Shown: positions 27,125 to 38,036, counted from the first letter of the stretch. The stretch: DNA of 56,760 nucleotides from Bradyrhizobium sp. ORS 375 (GCF_000239775.1 NZ_CAFI01000049.1:1-56760); one strand, 5' to 3'. A program made the numbers and translations. The notes: generated from the sequence alone by a model not told the origin.

Positions 27125-27152
27125 TGAGGGGCTGTTGTGCGATGCAAGCGGG

Positions 27153-27428
27153 CTAGAACGGCAAGCCCATGAGCTTCGACAGCCGCTCGATGCTGAGATA
27201 GCCGGCCTGGTAGGCGACGAGCGCAAGGCCAAAGATGACGGCGGACAGCAGCGTGGTCCAGATCAGGCGGCGGCCCATCAGGCTGATCGTCGGCGCGCCG
27301 GGATCCGTGCCCGGCGAGGCGCCGCCGGTCTCGTGCTGGCTGCGCACGCCGAACGGCAGGGTGACGAACAGCATGACCCACCACAGCACGAAGTAGATCG
27401 CGAGCCAGGTTGAGATGGTGTAGGCCAT
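27153..27428 (-). CDS. DUF1467 family small membrane protein
   Basis: This 91-residue protein has two membrane segments (about residues 5-27 with YFVLWWVMLFVTLPFG, and 54-75 with IWTTLLSAVIFGLALVAYQ). The motif LPFGVRSQHE after the first helix is diagnostic of DUF1467, an alphaproteobacterial family of unknown function usually found next to mce and proS. It follows mce by 14 bases. Confidence 0.9.
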   Translation of the reverse strand: MAYTISTWLAIYFVLWWVMLFVTLPFGVRSQHETGGASPGTDPGAPTISLMGRRLIWTTLLSAVIFGLALVAYQAGYLSIERLSKLMGLPF

Positions 27429-27442
27429 GATCGCCCCGCTAC

Positions 27443-27847
27443 TCAGGCCTGCTCGATCTCGACGAGAGCGCCGGAGAAATCCTTCGGATGCAGGAACAGC
27501 ACCGGCTTGCCGTGGGCGCCGATGCGCGGCAGCCCGTCGCCGAGCACGCGGGCGCCTTCCTTGATCAGCGTATCACGCGAGGCGATGATGTCGGGCACCT
27601 CGTAGCAGACATGGTGGATGCCGCCGTCCGCATTGCGCTCGAGAAATTTCGCGATTGGCGAGGCCTCGCCAAGCGGCTGGATGAACTCGATCTTGGTATT
27701 GGGGAGCGTGACGAACACGGTGATGACGCCGTGGTCCGGCAGCGCCAGCGGCGCGGAGATCTCGGCTCCGAAGGCCGCGCCATAGATCTTTGCCGCCTTC
27801 TCCGCGTCCTTGACCGCGATGGCAACGTGATTCAACCGGCCCAGCAT
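27443..27847 (-). CDS. mce: Methylmalonyl-CoA epimerase
   Basis: This 134-residue enzyme of the vicinal-oxygen-chelate fold interconverts (R)- and (S)-methylmalonyl-CoA in propionate breakdown. Metal-ligand regions are visible in RLNHVAIAV (His), GGIHHVCYEV (His and Glu) and the C-terminal ALVEIEQA (Glu). The ATG at 27847 is preferred over one 15 bases upstream because GGAGG lies 6 bases before it. It follows rnj by 50 bases within the same run of genes. Confidence 0.94.
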   Translation of the reverse strand: MLGRLNHVAIAVKDAEKAAKIYGAAFGAEISAPLALPDHGVITVFVTLPNTKIEFIQPLGEASPIAKFLERNADGGIHHVCYEVPDIIASRDTLIKEGARVLGDGLPRIGAHGKPVLFLHPKDFSGALVEIEQA

Positions 27848-27897
27848 TGCATCCTCCACCAATTGTCGTTCGATCGGCCCGAGTTAGACTTCCAGGA

Positions 27898-29568
27898 TCA
27901 GACTTCCAAGACGTGGACGAGGCAGATCGGCTTCTTGCCCCATTGCTCGTTCACCGCGGCGCGCACGGCGCGCCGCACCGATTCCGCTGCCGCGTCCGGA
28001 TCGCGCCGTCGCGCGCGCGGCAGGCCTTCGAAGGTCGAGACGACAGCGTCGAACACGATGTCGTCCATCTCCTCGCCAGCGGCATTTTTCTCGGGAATGC
28101 CGACCATATCCACCTCGGGATCGTCGGCCAGTTCGCCCTTCTCGGTAACGGCCATGGCCACGAAGATGCAGCCCGCGAAGCTCATCTTGCGCCGCTCGAC
28201 CACGGCGCGCGACTTCGAATCCTCGAGGATGGTGCCGTCCTTGTAGAGGCGCCCTGCCGGCAGCTCGTCGATGATGCCGGGATCGCCGGGGCCGAGCTTG
28301 ACCAGGTCGCCGTTCCGGCAGGTGATCACCTTCGGCACGCCGCAGGCCCGCGCGAGACGTGCGTGCTCATGCAGATGCAGCGCCTCGCCGTGAACCGGGA
28401 TCAACAGCTGCGGCCGCGTCCAGGCAATCATGTCGCGCAGCTCGTCGCGGCGCGGATGGCCTGACACGTGCACCAGATGATTGCGGTCGGTGATGATCTC
28501 GATGCCCTGCTGCACCAAGCCGTTGATCACGGCGCCGACTGCCTTCTCGTTGCCGGGGATGGTGCGGGAGGAAAAGATGACGGTGTCGCCCTTGTTGAGG
28601 GTGACGAGCGGATGATCGTCGTTGGCGATGCGGGCCAGCGCGGCGCGCGGCTCGCCCTGGCTGCCGGTGCACAGCGCGAGCACCTTGTCCGGCGGGAAGT
28701 GGCCGTAGAGATCCATGCCGCGGAAATTCTGCACGCCGTCGAGATAGCCGGTCTCGCGCGCCACCTGGACCACGCGCTCCATCGCGCGGCCGACGATGAC
28801 GACCTCGCGCTCGGCCTCGCGCGCCGCTTCGGCGACGGCGCGGATGCGCGCGACGTTTGAGGCGAAGGTGGTGACTGCGACGCGGCCCTTCGCTTCCTTC
28901 ACAAGTTTGGCAATGGTCTTGGCGACCTCGGCCTCGGAGGGCGACCGTCCCTCGCGCACGGCATTGGTGGAGTCGCCGATCAGCGCGAGCAGCCCGGCAT
29001 CGCCGAGCTCGCGCAGCCGCTTCTCGTCGGTCGGCGCGCCCAGCACCGGCGTCGGATCGATCTTCCAGTCGCCGGTGTGCAGGACGGTGCCGACTTCGGT
29101 ATGGATGGCCAGCGCATGCGATTCCGGAATCGAATGCGCGACCGGGATGAACTCGACGTTGAACGGGCCGATGTCCACGCGGCCGCCCGACGGGATCACC
29201 TTGACCGGGATCTTCGCCGGCAGCCGCTCGGCTTCGCACTTCGCTTCGAACAAAGCGGCGCTGAACTTGGTCGCGTAGATCGGGCATTTCAGCCGCGGCC
29301 AGAGATCGATGATGGCGCCAAAATGGTCTTCATGCGCGTGCGTCAGCACGAGACCAACGAGGTTCTTGCCCTCTTTCTCCAGGAAGCTGACGTCGGGCAT
29401 GATCAGGTCGATGCCCGGCAGATGCTCCTCGTCGCCGAAGGAGACGCCGAGATCGATCGCGAGCCAGGACCGCTGATGGCGATTGCCGAGGCCGTAGATC
29501 GACAGGTTCATGCCGATCTCGCCCACGCCGCCGAGCGGCGCAAATGTCAGTTCGTCGGGACGCGCCAT
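27898..29568 (-). CDS. rnj: Ribonuclease J
   Basis: This 556-residue metallo-beta-lactamase/beta-CASP ribonuclease takes part in RNA decay and rRNA 5'-end maturation in rhizobia. The metal-binding motif HAHEDH is at residues 77-82. The beta-CASP motifs follow (GDSTNA, CTGSQGEP, SGHPRRDELRDMI, PVHGEALHLHEHA), and the C-terminal domain is shorter than in Gram-positive RNase J. Its start codon follows the birA stop codon with no gap. Confidence 0.95.
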   Translation of the reverse strand: MARPDELTFAPLGGVGEIGMNLSIYGLGNRHQRSWLAIDLGVSFGDEEHLPGIDLIMPDVSFLEKEGKNLVGLVLTHAHEDHFGAIIDLWPRLKCPIYATKFSAALFEAKCEAERLPAKIPVKVIPSGGRVDIGPFNVEFIPVAHSIPESHALAIHTEVGTVLHTGDWKIDPTPVLGAPTDEKRLRELGDAGLLALIGDSTNAVREGRSPSEAEVAKTIAKLVKEAKGRVAVTTFASNVARIRAVAEAAREAEREVVIVGRAMERVVQVARETGYLDGVQNFRGMDLYGHFPPDKVLALCTGSQGEPRAALARIANDDHPLVTLNKGDTVIFSSRTIPGNEKAVGAVINGLVQQGIEIITDRNHLVHVSGHPRRDELRDMIAWTRPQLLIPVHGEALHLHEHARLARACGVPKVITCRNGDLVKLGPGDPGIIDELPAGRLYKDGTILEDSKSRAVVERRKMSFAGCIFVAMAVTEKGELADDPEVDMVGIPEKNAAGEEMDDIVFDAVVSTFEGLPRARRRDPDAAAESVRRAVRAAVNEQWGKKPICLVHVLEV

Positions 29569-30375
29569 CTAGACCGCTCCTTTGGATGCGACCGAGCCGA
29601 AATGAACATCACCGGCCGTGATCGGCTCCAATCGTCCCTCCGCGGTCCGCACCAGCATACAACCCTGTTCGTCGATCGTGTCGAAAATCCCCTCAATCAT
29701 AGCATGTCCGGACCTGATGGCGACGGGCTGACCGAGGCCGGCGGCCCGCTCCAGCCACAGCTTTCGGATGTCGCCGAAGCCGCGTCCCTTGTTCCAGATG
29801 CCGAAATACTCCACCCAGCAATCGGACAGCGCACTGAAGAGATCCTCGGCGCTTACTTCGACGCCGAGATCTCGCAGCGAGACAGCCGGTGTCGGGGTAT
29901 CGGTCGGCGCTGCCACGACATTGGTTCCGATGCCGGCCACGACCGCCAATCCGCCCGCCACCTGCTCTGCTTCGAGCAGCATGCCGACGATCTTACGGCC
30001 GCCGGCGATCACGTCGTTTGGCCATTTCACTGCGAAATCGAGCGCTGAATTGCCGCCGGAGCGGAGCACGGCCTCTCGGCTGACTTGGCGCAAAGCGGTC
30101 GAGATCGCGAGGCAGGCGGCAAAGCCGAGGGTCGCGGCCACGGCCGGCGCGACGTTGAGCACTTCGAGGACAGAGGAGGCCAGATTGCCGCGCGGCGCGA
30201 TCCACGGCCGCTGGCGCCGGCCGCGCCCGGCCGTTTGCTCCGTCGTGACGAACCAGCTTGCCTTGATGCCCTGCCGCGCGGCGGCCAATGCCTCCACATT
30301 GGTCGAGCCGGCCTGATCGAAGATAACGAGCCCGTAGCCGCTGGCAGCGGCACGGGCGCCGAGAGCAAACGTCAT
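29569..30375 (-). CDS. birA: Biotin--[acetyl-CoA-carboxylase] ligase
   Basis: This 268-residue ligase attaches biotin to biotin-dependent carboxylases. The biotinyl-AMP-binding motif is seen as TAGRGRRQRPW (about residues 47-57), with VKWPNDVIAGGRKIVGMLLE as the second core motif and a C-terminal SH3-like domain. There is no N-terminal helix-turn-helix, so it is a pure ligase and not a repressor. The start codon directly abuts the nuoN stop and its stop abuts the rnj start, so the three are certainly co-transcribed. Confidence 0.95.
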   Translation of the reverse strand: MTFALGARAAASGYGLVIFDQAGSTNVEALAAARQGIKASWFVTTEQTAGRGRRQRPWIAPRGNLASSVLEVLNVAPAVAATLGFAACLAISTALRQVSREAVLRSGGNSALDFAVKWPNDVIAGGRKIVGMLLEAEQVAGGLAVVAGIGTNVVAAPTDTPTPAVSLRDLGVEVSAEDLFSALSDCWVEYFGIWNKGRGFGDIRKLWLERAAGLGQPVAIRSGHAMIEGIFDTIDEQGCMLVRTAEGRLEPITAGDVHFGSVASKGAV

Positions 30376-31803
30376 CTAGAACAGCGACTTCGCCGCGGCC
30401 GCGGCGGCGCTGACCAGCGGGCCCGGATAGGCGAAGAACAGGATGTTGAAGATGCCGGAGATCGCGAGCACGGTGCGCAGCTCGATGCGGACCGGATCGA
30501 CCGTCGGCAGCGGCTCGTCGAAATACATCGTCTTGACGATCAGCAGGTAGTAGTAGGCGCCGACGACGCTCGTGAGCACGCCGATCACCGACAGCGTGAA
30601 CAGCCCGCCCTTGATCGCCGCGACGAACACGTACCATTTGGCGAAGAATCCCGCGAGCGGCGGCACGCCGGCCAGCGAGAACAGCAGCATCGCGAAGAAG
30701 AAGGCGAGCAGCGGATTGGTGCGCGAGAGGCCTGCGAAATCGCTGATCTTCTCGAACGACTGGCCGTTGCGCTTGATCGCCATGATCACGGCGAAGGACC
30801 CCAGCGTCATCGCGACATAGATCGCGATATAGGTCAGGACGCCCTGCGCGCCCTCGACCGTGCCGGCGGCGAGACCGACCAGCGCGAAGCCCATATGGCC
30901 AATCGACGAATAGGCCATCAGACGCTTGATGTTGGTCTGGCCGATCGCGGCGAACGAGCCCAGCGCCATCGAGGCGATCGAGACGAACACGATGATCTGC
31001 TGCCACTGGAAGGTGATGCCGGGGAACGCCGTCAGCGCGACGCGGGCGAACACCGCGATCGCCGCGACCTTCGGGGCAGAGGCGAAGAATGCCGTCACCG
31101 GGGTCGGCGCGCCTTCATAGACGTCCGGCGTCCACATGTGGAACGGCACCGCCGAAACCTTGAAGCACATGCCCGCAAACAGGAAGACGAGGCCGAAAAT
31201 GACGCCGACGCTGCCGGTCTTGGTCGCCGCGGCGATCCCGGCAAAGCTCACCGTGCCGGTGAAGCCGTAGATCAGCGAGGCGCCGTAGAGCAGCATGCCC
31301 GACGACAGCGCGCCGAGCACGAAATACTTCAGGCCGGCTTCGGTCGACTTGACGTTGTCGCGATGGCTCGCGGCGACGACGTAGAGCGCGAGCGACATCA
31401 GCTCGAGGCCGAGATAAAGCGTGATCAGATCGCCGGCCGAAATCAGCACCAGCATGCCGAGCGTCGAGAGCAGCACCAGGATCGCATACTCGAAGATGCG
31501 GCGGTCCGGCTTCGACAGGAACTCCGCCGACATGATCAGCGTCGCGGCCGAGCCGATGATCGCCAGGATCTTCAGGAAGCGCGCATAGCTGTCGGCGATG
31601 AAGCTGCCACCGAAGGCCTGGCCGCCCTGCTGCCTGAGCACCACGATGCCCACCACGATCAGGAGCGCGACCGCGAGGCCGGTGACGATCCCCGTCGTCC
31701 CCTGCCCGCGAAACGCGCCCAGCATCAACAGCGCCATGGCCCCCAAGGCCAGCAGCAGCTCCGGCAGCACCACCCAAAGCTGAGGCCCAAGATTCTCGAT
31801 CAT
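30376..31803 (-). CDS. nuoN: NADH-quinone oxidoreductase subunit N
   Basis: This 475-residue, 13-14 helix antiporter-like membrane subunit belongs to the proton-pumping arm of complex I. Key stretches are LELMSLALYVV, AVPFHMWTPDVYEGAPTPVTAF, MAYSSIGHMGFALVG and LAGVPPLAGFFAKWYVF. It is the last nuo gene and leads directly into birA. Confidence 0.97.
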   Translation of the reverse strand: MIENLGPQLWVVLPELLLALGAMALLMLGAFRGQGTTGIVTGLAVALLIVVGIVVLRQQGGQAFGGSFIADSYARFLKILAIIGSAATLIMSAEFLSKPDRRIFEYAILVLLSTLGMLVLISAGDLITLYLGLELMSLALYVVAASHRDNVKSTEAGLKYFVLGALSSGMLLYGASLIYGFTGTVSFAGIAAATKTGSVGVIFGLVFLFAGMCFKVSAVPFHMWTPDVYEGAPTPVTAFFASAPKVAAIAVFARVALTAFPGITFQWQQIIVFVSIASMALGSFAAIGQTNIKRLMAYSSIGHMGFALVGLAAGTVEGAQGVLTYIAIYVAMTLGSFAVIMAIKRNGQSFEKISDFAGLSRTNPLLAFFFAMLLFSLAGVPPLAGFFAKWYVFVAAIKGGLFTLSVIGVLTSVVGAYYYLLIVKTMYFDEPLPTVDPVRIELRTVLAISGIFNILFFAYPGPLVSAAAAAAKSLF

Positions 31804-31832
31804 CGTCTCTGTCCCGACCCCTTAAGGTCTCA

Positions 31833-33341
31833 TCATTGGAGCAGCGCGGCGGCCTTCACGGCCGTCACGGCGGTATTGTAGTTGGTGACGAGCTGCTGCA
31901 CCGAGGCCGCCGACATGTCCAGGATCGGCTTCGGATAGACGCCGAACAGGATCGTCAGCGCCACCAGCGGAAACAGGATCACGCCTTCACGCAAGGTGAG
32001 GTCCTTGATGCTCGCGAGCGACGGCTTGGTCAGCGCGCCGAACACCACCTTGCGGTACAGCCACAATGCGTAGCCGGCCGAGAGGATGACGCCGAAGGTC
32101 GCGAAGAACGCGGTCGGGATCGACACCTTGAAGGTGCCGAGCAGGGTCATGAACTCGCCGACGAAGCCGGAGGTGCCGGGCAGACCGACATTGGCCATGG
32201 TGAACACCATGAACACCAGCGCGTAGATCGGCATCCGGTTGACGAGGCCGCCATAGGCCGCGATCTCGCGGGTGTGCATGCGGTCGTAGACGACGCCGAC
32301 GCAGAGGAACAGCGCGCCCGAGACGATGCCGTGGGAGATCATCTGGAACACGCCGCCGGCGACGCCCTGCATGGTGCCGGCGAAGATGCCCATCGTCACG
32401 AAGCCCATATGCGCCACCGACGAGTAGGCAATGAGCTTCTTGATGTCCTCCTGCATCAGCGCGACCAGCGAGGTGTAGATGATCGCGATCGCCGACAGCG
32501 TCCACACCAGCGGCGCGAAGTCGTGCGACGCCAGCGGGAACATCGGCAACGAGAAGCGCAGGAAGCCGTAGCCGCCCATCTTCAAGAGGATCGCGGCCAG
32601 GATCACCGAGCCGGCCGTCGGCGCCTCGACGTGCGCGTCCGGCAGCCAGGTGTGCACCGGCCACATCGGCATCTTCACCGCGAACGAGGCGAAGAAGGCG
32701 AGCCAGGCCCAGGTCTGCAGATTGCGAGGCACCGCGGTGTGCATCAAGGTCGGAATGTCGGTGGTACCGGCGTTCCAGTACAGCGCCATGATGGCGAGCA
32801 GCATCAGCACCGAGCCGAGCAGCGTGTAGAGGAAGAACTTGAACGAGGCGTAGACCCGGCGCGGGCCGCCCCAGACGCCGATGATCAGGAACATCGGGAT
32901 CAGGCCGCCCTCGAAGAACAGGTAGAACAGCACGAGGTCGAGCGCCGAGAACGTGCCGACCATCAGCGTTTCCAGGATCAGGAACGCCATCATGTATTCG
33001 CGCAGGCGGTTCTTGACCGACTTCCAGCTCGCCACGATGCAGAACGGCATCAATGCGGTGGTCAGGATCACGAACGGCAGCGAGATGCCGTCGACGCCCA
33101 TGTGATAGCTGATGCCCGCCGCCAGCCAGTTCTTCTTCTCGACGAACTGGAAGTCGGTCTGGCCGGGATCGAAGCGCAGCACCAGGATCACCGACACCGC
33201 GAAGGTGATCAGCGTCGTCCACAGCGCGATCCAGCGCGCATTGCGCTGGGCCGCCTCGTCGTCGCCGCGGACCAGATAGATCAGCAGCGCGCCGACGAGC
33301 GGCAGGAAGGTGACGACAGAGAGAATTGGCCAGGTGGTCAT
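31833..33341 (-). CDS. nuoM: NADH-quinone oxidoreductase subunit M
   Basis: This 502-residue antiporter-like subunit of the membrane arm shows [15 protein letters not shown] (conserved glutamate), [26 protein letters not shown] (conserved lysine region), [13 protein letters not shown] and [13 protein letters not shown]. The ATG at 33341 is chosen because it overlaps the nuoL stop by 4 bases (ATGA) and gives the family N-terminus; a longer frame upstream overlaps nuoL. Confidence 0.97.
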   Translation of the reverse strand: MTTWPILSVVTFLPLVGALLIYLVRGDDEAAQRNARWIALWTTLITFAVSVILVLRFDPGQTDFQFVEKKNWLAAGISYHMGVDGISLPFVILTTALMPFCIVASWKSVKNRLREYMMAFLILETLMVGTFSALDLVLFYLFFEGGLIPMFLIIGVWGGPRRVYASFKFFLYTLLGSVLMLLAIMALYWNAGTTDIPTLMHTAVPRNLQTWAWLAFFASFAVKMPMWPVHTWLPDAHVEAPTAGSVILAAILLKMGGYGFLRFSLPMFPLASHDFAPLVWTLSAIAIIYTSLVALMQEDIKKLIAYSSVAHMGFVTMGIFAGTMQGVAGGVFQMISHGIVSGALFLCVGVVYDRMHTREIAAYGGLVNRMPIYALVFMVFTMANVGLPGTSGFVGEFMTLLGTFKVSIPTAFFATFGVILSAGYALWLYRKVVFGALTKPSLASIKDLTLREGVILFPLVALTILFGVYPKPILDMSAASVQQLVTNYNTAVTAVKAAALLQ

Positions 33342-35452
33342 TGCTGGCCCCCCATGAACATGAACCAGGTGATCAGGCCGGCGACGCCGATCAGCATGGC
33401 AAAGGCATAGTGATAGAGATAACCGGTCTGGATCTTGACGACGTTGCGCGTGACGTCGAGCACCCGCGCCGAGACACCGTCGGGACCGAACCCGTCGATG
33501 ACGAAGCCGTCGCCCTTCTTCCAGAGGAAGCGGCCGAGCCACTTCGCCGGGCGGACAAAGATGAAGTCATACAGCTCGTCGAAGTACCACTTGTTGAGCA
33601 GGAACTTGTAGAGCAGCGGCTGCTGCGCGGCGAGCTCCTCCGGAATATCCGGACGCTTGATGTAGAAGAAGTAGGAGACCGCAAAGCCGCCGACCATCAT
33701 GATGAAGGGCAGCTGGCCCAGCCAGAACGGCATGTGCTCCATGTCCTCCAGGATGTGCGGGTTCATCTTCAGCGACTCGCCGAAGAAGTGCTCGACACCA
33801 TGGGGATCGGTGAACAGGCCCTTGAACGGGAAGCCCGCCAGGATCGAGCCGGCCGCGAGCACGCCGATCGGGATCAGCATCCAGATCGGGCTCTCATGCG
33901 CCGCCTCATAGTGATGCTGGTCGTGCGGCGTGCCGAAGAAAGTCTTGAACACCAGGCGCCAGGAATAGAACGAGGTCAGGCCGGCGGCGACGATCGTCAG
34001 GAAGTAGGCATAGGTCGCGAACGGATTGTGCGCGGCATAGGCGGCCTCGATGATCGCGTCCTTGGAGAAGAAGCCGGCGAAGCCCGGGAAGCCGGTCAGG
34101 GCCAGGGTGCCGACAGTCATCACCGCGAAGGTGTAGGGGATCTTGCGCCACAGGCCGCCCATGTTGCGGATGTCCTGCTCGTGATGCATCGCATAGATCA
34201 CCGAGCCGGCACCCAAGAACAGCAGCGCCTTGAAGAAGGCGTGCGTGAACAGATGGAACATGCCGACCGAGTAGGCCCCTGCTCCCATCGCCACGAACAT
34301 GTAGCCGAGCTGCGAGCAGGTCGAATAGGCGACGATGCGCTTGATGTCGTTCTGCACGAGGCCGACGGTCGCCGCGAAGAACGCGGTGGTGGCGCCGAAG
34401 AACATCACCACGGCCTGCGCGTTCGGCGCGAGCTCGAACAGCGGCGACAGGCGCGCCACCATGAAGACGCCGGCGGTGACCATGGTCGCGGCGTGGATCA
34501 GCGCCGACACCGGGGTCGGACCTTCCATCGCGTCCGGCAGCCAGGTGTGCAGCAGGAACTGCGCCGACTTGCCCATCGCGCCCATGAACAGGAGGAGACA
34601 GGTCAAGGTCAGCGCGTTGGCGTGCCAGCCGAGGAAGTTGATCGTCGTCTTGCCGGCGATGCTCGGCGCGGCGGCGAAGATGGTCTCGAAGTCGGTCGAC
34701 TTCGTCAGCAGGAAGATCGCGAAGATGCCGAGGGCAAAGCCGAAGTCGCCGACGCGGTTGACAACGAAGGCCTTGATTGCGGCGGCATTGGCCGAGGGCT
34801 TCTGGAACCAGAAGCCGATCAGCAGGTAGCTCGCGAGACCGACGCCCTCCCAGCCGAAGAACAGCTGCACAAGGTTGTTCGCGGTCACCAGCATCAGCAT
34901 CGCAAAGGTGAACAGCGAGAGATAGGCGAAGAAGCGCGGACGGTTCGGGTCCTCGTCCATGTAGCCGATCGAATAGAGGTGCACGAGCGACGACACGCTC
35001 GTCACCACCACCAGCATCACGGCCGTCAGCGTATCGACGCGCAGCGCCCAGGACACCTGCAGCTCGCCGGAGTTGATCCAGGGCAGCAGCTCCTTCACGC
35101 CGGCTTCGTGGTGCATGAATCCGACGCTGACCAAGGTCGCCCAGGACAGCGCGGCGGAGATGAACAGAAGCGCCGTCGTGATCGCCTGCGCAGCCCAGGT
35201 ACCGGCCGCCGGCGGCTCGGCGACGTGATGGTCGTCGTGGCCATGACCATGATCGTCATGGGCCAGCGGCTCGTCATGCGTGACGTGCACCACGGCCGCA
35301 TCGCCATGGACATGCGCGGCAGCGCCGTGATGACCGTGATCGTGATGCTCGACCTCGTCGCCGCTCGGATGGCGTCCATGCGCCCCGAGTAGCGCGATCA
35401 GGCCGGCCAGGATCGCGCCCAACAGCGGCAGAAAGACAATGGCCTGGATCAT
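33338..35452 (-). CDS. nuoL: NADH-quinone oxidoreductase subunit L with a histidine-rich insertion
   Basis: This 704-residue antiporter-like subunit carries the long lateral helix of complex I. Conserved stretches include [47 protein letters not shown] and [15 protein letters not shown]. Between the first membrane helix (residues about 4-23) and the next (about 84-102), residues 25-81 form an unusual insertion with 17 histidines and many aspartates, in stretches such as EHHDHGHHG and [12 protein letters not shown]. That loop could bind metal; this is inference. The gene is preceded by nuoK with a 64-base gap and overlaps nuoM. Confidence 0.97.
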   Translation of the reverse strand: MIQAIVFLPLLGAILAGLIALLGAHGRHPSGDEVEHHDHGHHGAAAHVHGDAAVVHVTHDEPLAHDDHGHGHDDHHVAEPPAAGTWAAQAITTALLFISAALSWATLVSVGFMHHEAGVKELLPWINSGELQVSWALRVDTLTAVMLVVVTSVSSLVHLYSIGYMDEDPNRPRFFAYLSLFTFAMLMLVTANNLVQLFFGWEGVGLASYLLIGFWFQKPSANAAAIKAFVVNRVGDFGFALGIFAIFLLTKSTDFETIFAAAPSIAGKTTINFLGWHANALTLTCLLLFMGAMGKSAQFLLHTWLPDAMEGPTPVSALIHAATMVTAGVFMVARLSPLFELAPNAQAVVMFFGATTAFFAATVGLVQNDIKRIVAYSTCSQLGYMFVAMGAGAYSVGMFHLFTHAFFKALLFLGAGSVIYAMHHEQDIRNMGGLWRKIPYTFAVMTVGTLALTGFPGFAGFFSKDAIIEAAYAAHNPFATYAYFLTIVAAGLTSFYSWRLVFKTFFGTPHDQHHYEAAHESPIWMLIPIGVLAAGSILAGFPFKGLFTDPHGVEHFFGESLKMNPHILEDMEHMPFWLGQLPFIMMVGGFAVSYFFYIKRPDIPEELAAQQPLLYKFLLNKWYFDELYDFIFVRPAKWLGRFLWKKGDGFVIDGFGPDGVSARVLDVTRNVVKIQTGYLYHYAFAMLIGVAGLITWFMFMGGQQ

Positions 35453-35516
35453 TCGCCCGTTCCCTTACGCATGACCTTGCCGGCGAGCCGGCCCCCACAT
35501 GTGCGGATCATGCGCC

Positions 35517-35825
35517 TTAGCCCTTCATCAGATTGACGTCTTCGACCGCGATCGAGCCGCGGTTGCGGAAATAGACCACCAGCACGGCCAGACCGATCGC
35601 GGCCTCGGCGGCTGCGACCGTCAGCACCAGCAGCGCGAACACCTGGCCGACGATGTCGCCGAGGAAGGTCGAGAACGCCACCAGGTTGATGTTGACGGCG
35701 AGCAGGATGAGCTCGACCGACATCAGGATGACGATGATGTTCTTGCGGTTCAGGAAGATGCCGAGGATGCCGAGCGTGAAGAGCATCGCGGCGACCGCGA
35801 GGTAGTGCCCCAGTCCGATGGTCAT
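35517..35825 (-). CDS. nuoK: NADH-quinone oxidoreductase subunit K
   Basis: This 102-residue protein has three helices. The two conserved membrane glutamates are visible in [11 protein letters not shown] and [11 protein letters not shown]. The ATG at 35825 overlaps the nuoJ stop codon by 4 bases (ATGA), which fixes the start and shows translational coupling. Confidence 0.97.
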   Translation of the reverse strand: MTIGLGHYLAVAAMLFTLGILGIFLNRKNIIVILMSVELILLAVNINLVAFSTFLGDIVGQVFALLVLTVAAAEAAIGLAVLVVYFRNRGSIAVEDVNLMKG

Positions 35826-36460
35826 TTCACCCACTCCGCGGCATCCGTGTCCTGCAGCCCCTGCCCGACCGCGACCTTGCGAACGGCCATCGCCATCTCC
35901 GGCGTGCGGGCGTTCTGGACGTTGATGTCCTGGCGCTTGACGCTCGCCTTGTGGCGGAGCGTCAGCACGATCGCACCGATCATCGCCACCAGCAGGATCA
36001 TGCCCGACAGCTGGAAGTAATGGATATATTTCGTATAGAGCACGAGGCCGAGCGCCTCGGTGTTGGTGACGTTGGTCGGGATCGCCGCCGTGATCGCCTT
36101 CGGCGTCGACGGGTTGATGACCCAGTAGGACACGGTCAGCAACAGCTCGAACAGAAAGATTCCGCCGATCACGAGGCCGATCGGCATGTACTGCAGGAAG
36201 CCCTCGCGCAGCTCGGTGAAGTCCACGTCGAGCATCATGATCACGAACAGGAACAGCACCGCGACCGCGCCGACATAGACGACGATCAGGATCATCGCCA
36301 GGAACTCGGCGCCCATCAGCACGAACAGGCCGGAGGCGTTGACGAAGGCGAGGATCAGATAGAGCACCGAGTGAACGGGGTTCTTCGAGACGATCACCAT
36401 CACGGCCGAGGCCACGCAGACCGCCGCGAACAGGTAGAAGAAGAGCGCAGGAAGGATCAT
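35822..36460 (-). CDS. nuoJ: NADH-quinone oxidoreductase subunit J
   Basis: This 212-residue subunit has five membrane helices and the conserved third-helix region [25 protein letters not shown]. The C-terminal soluble tail (about residues 175-212) is typical of alphaproteobacteria. It follows nuoI by 9 bases and overlaps nuoK by 4 bases. Confidence 0.96.
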   Translation of the reverse strand: MILPALFFYLFAAVCVASAVMVIVSKNPVHSVLYLILAFVNASGLFVLMGAEFLAMILIVVYVGAVAVLFLFVIMMLDVDFTELREGFLQYMPIGLVIGGIFLFELLLTVSYWVINPSTPKAITAAIPTNVTNTEALGLVLYTKYIHYFQLSGMILLVAMIGAIVLTLRHKASVKRQDINVQNARTPEMAMAVRKVAVGQGLQDTDAAEWVK

Positions 36461-36469
36461 CGGACGGCC

Positions 36470-36958
36470 TCAGCGGTACGGCGCGTCGAGCGCGATGGCT
36501 TTGGAGATCTCGCGCTCCCAGCGGTCGCCGTTCGCGAGCAGCTTGGCCTTGTCATAGTAGAGCTCCTCGCGGGTCTCGGTCGCGAACTCGAAGTTCGGTC
36601 CCTCGACGATGGCGTCCACCGGACAGGCTTCCTGGCACAGGCCGCAATAGATGCACTTCACCATGTCGATGTCGTAGCGCACCGTGCGGCGGGTGCCGTC
36701 GTTGCGGCGCGGGCCGGCCTCGATGGTGATCGCCTGCGCCGGGCAGACGGCCTCACAGAGCTTGCAGGCGATGCAGCGCTCTTCGCCGTTCGGGTAGCGG
36801 CGCAACGCATGCTCGCCGCGGAAGCGCGGCGAAAGGGGGCCCTTCTCGAACGGGTAGTTCAGGGTCGGCTTGGGCTGGAAGAAGTAGCGCATCGCGAGGA
36901 AGAACGCGGAGACGAACTCCTGCAGCAGCAGCGACCGTGCAGTGGCGGAGATGTTCAT
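36470..36958 (-). CDS. nuoI: NADH-quinone oxidoreductase subunit I
   Basis: This 162-residue ferredoxin-like subunit has two 4Fe-4S motifs: [12 protein letters not shown] (cluster N6a or N6b) and [12 protein letters not shown]. It passes electrons toward NuoB. The ATG at 36958 ([15 protein letters not shown]) gives the family N-terminus; the longer frame overlaps nuoH. It follows nuoH by 7 bases. Confidence 0.97.
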   Translation of the reverse strand: MNISATARSLLLQEFVSAFFLAMRYFFQPKPTLNYPFEKGPLSPRFRGEHALRRYPNGEERCIACKLCEAVCPAQAITIEAGPRRNDGTRRTVRYDIDMVKCIYCGLCQEACPVDAIVEGPNFEFATETREELYYDKAKLLANGDRWEREISKAIALDAPYR

Positions 36959-36965
36959 GACAGCC

Positions 36966-38036
36966 TCATTTCGGCGCGATGCCGGCGAAGTGCAGTACGC
37001 CCGCGACAACGACCACCATGACCAGCGACAGCGGCAGGAACACCTTCCAACCGAGTCGCATCAACTGGTCGTAGCGGTAGCGCGGCACGATCGCTTTCGC
37101 CATCGCGATCAGGAAGAACATGAAGAACAGCTTCAGCGAGAACCAGATCACGCCCGGCACCCAGTTGAACGGCGCCACGTCGATCGGCGGCAGCCAGCCG
37201 CCCAGGAACAGGATCGTCGCCAGGGCACACATCGTGGTGATCGCGACATATTCGCCGAGCATGAAGAGGAGATACGGCGTCGAGCCGTATTCGACCATGA
37301 AGCCGGCGACGAGCTCCGATTCCGCCTCGACCAGGTCGAAGGGCGGGCGGTTGGTCTCGGCCAGCGCCGAGACGTAGAACACCACGAACATCGGGAACAG
37401 CGGCCAGACGTACCAGTTCAGGATCGTCAGCTGCGGCAGGCCGATCAGGCTGGCGAGTCCGCGCGCATGCTGCGCCTCGACGACCGCCGAGAGATTCAGC
37501 GTGCCGGCACAGAGCAGCACGGTGATGATCACGAAGCCGATCGAGACCTCGTAGGACACCATCTGCGCCGCCGAGCGGAGCGCCGCCAGGAACGGGTATT
37601 TCGAGTTCGACGACCAGCCGGCCATGATGATGCCGTAGATCGACAGCGACGAGATCGCGAAGATGAAGAGGATGCCGACATTGATGTCGGCGATCGCCCA
37701 GCCGAGATTGGTCGGGATGACAGCCCAGGCCGCCAGAGCGAGCACGCAGGACACCAGCGGCGCCAGCAGGAATACGCCCTTATTGGCGCCGGCCGGAATG
37801 ATCGGCTCCTTGAGCACGAATTTCAGCAAGTCGGCGAACGACTGGAACAGGCCCCAGGGCCCGACCACGTTCGGACCCCTGCGGATCTGCACCGCCGCCC
37901 AGATCTTGCGGTCGGCGAGCAGGATGTAGGCGATCGCGACCAGGAGGACGACGAGGAGCAGCACGCTCTGCGCGATCATGATGATCAGCGGCCAGAGGAA
38001 GCCGGTCCAGAACGAGCTTGCGAAGAAATCAGCCAT
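36966..38036 (-). CDS. nuoH: NADH-quinone oxidoreductase subunit H
   Basis: This 356-residue membrane subunit helps form the quinone site. It has about eight helices, with the conserved [56 protein letters not shown]-type region, and [20 protein letters not shown] with its acidic quinone-chamber residues. It lies 10 bases after nuoG. Confidence 0.97.
   Translation of the reverse strand: MADFFASSFWTGFLWPLIIMIAQSVLLLVVLLVAIAYILLADRKIWAAVQIRRGPNVVGPWGLFQSFADLLKFVLKEPIIPAGANKGVFLLAPLVSCVLALAAWAVIPTNLGWAIADINVGILFIFAISSLSIYGIIMAGWSSNSKYPFLAALRSAAQMVSYEVSIGFVIITVLLCAGTLNLSAVVEAQHARGLASLIGLPQLTILNWYVWPLFPMFVVFYVSALAETNRPPFDLVEAESELVAGFMVEYGSTPYLLFMLGEYVAITTMCALATILFLGGWLPPIDVAPFNWVPGVIWFSLKLFFMFFLIAMAKAIVPRYRYDQLMRLGWKVFLPLSLVMVVVVAGVLHFAGIAPK

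Noticed and set aside
27055-27384. Extension of mtnK by about 110 codons to an upstream ATG
   Set aside because: It would run through the intrinsic terminator and antisense to nothing conserved; the GTG at 27054 has a strong ribosome-binding site.
30085-35392. Very long plus-strand open frames opposite nuoN, nuoM and nuoL (up to 688 codons, rich in Arg, His, Asp and Glu)
   Set aside because: They are antisense shadows of GC-rich membrane-protein genes: composition is not protein-like, no ribosome-binding sites are seen, and the complex I subunits on the other strand are certain.
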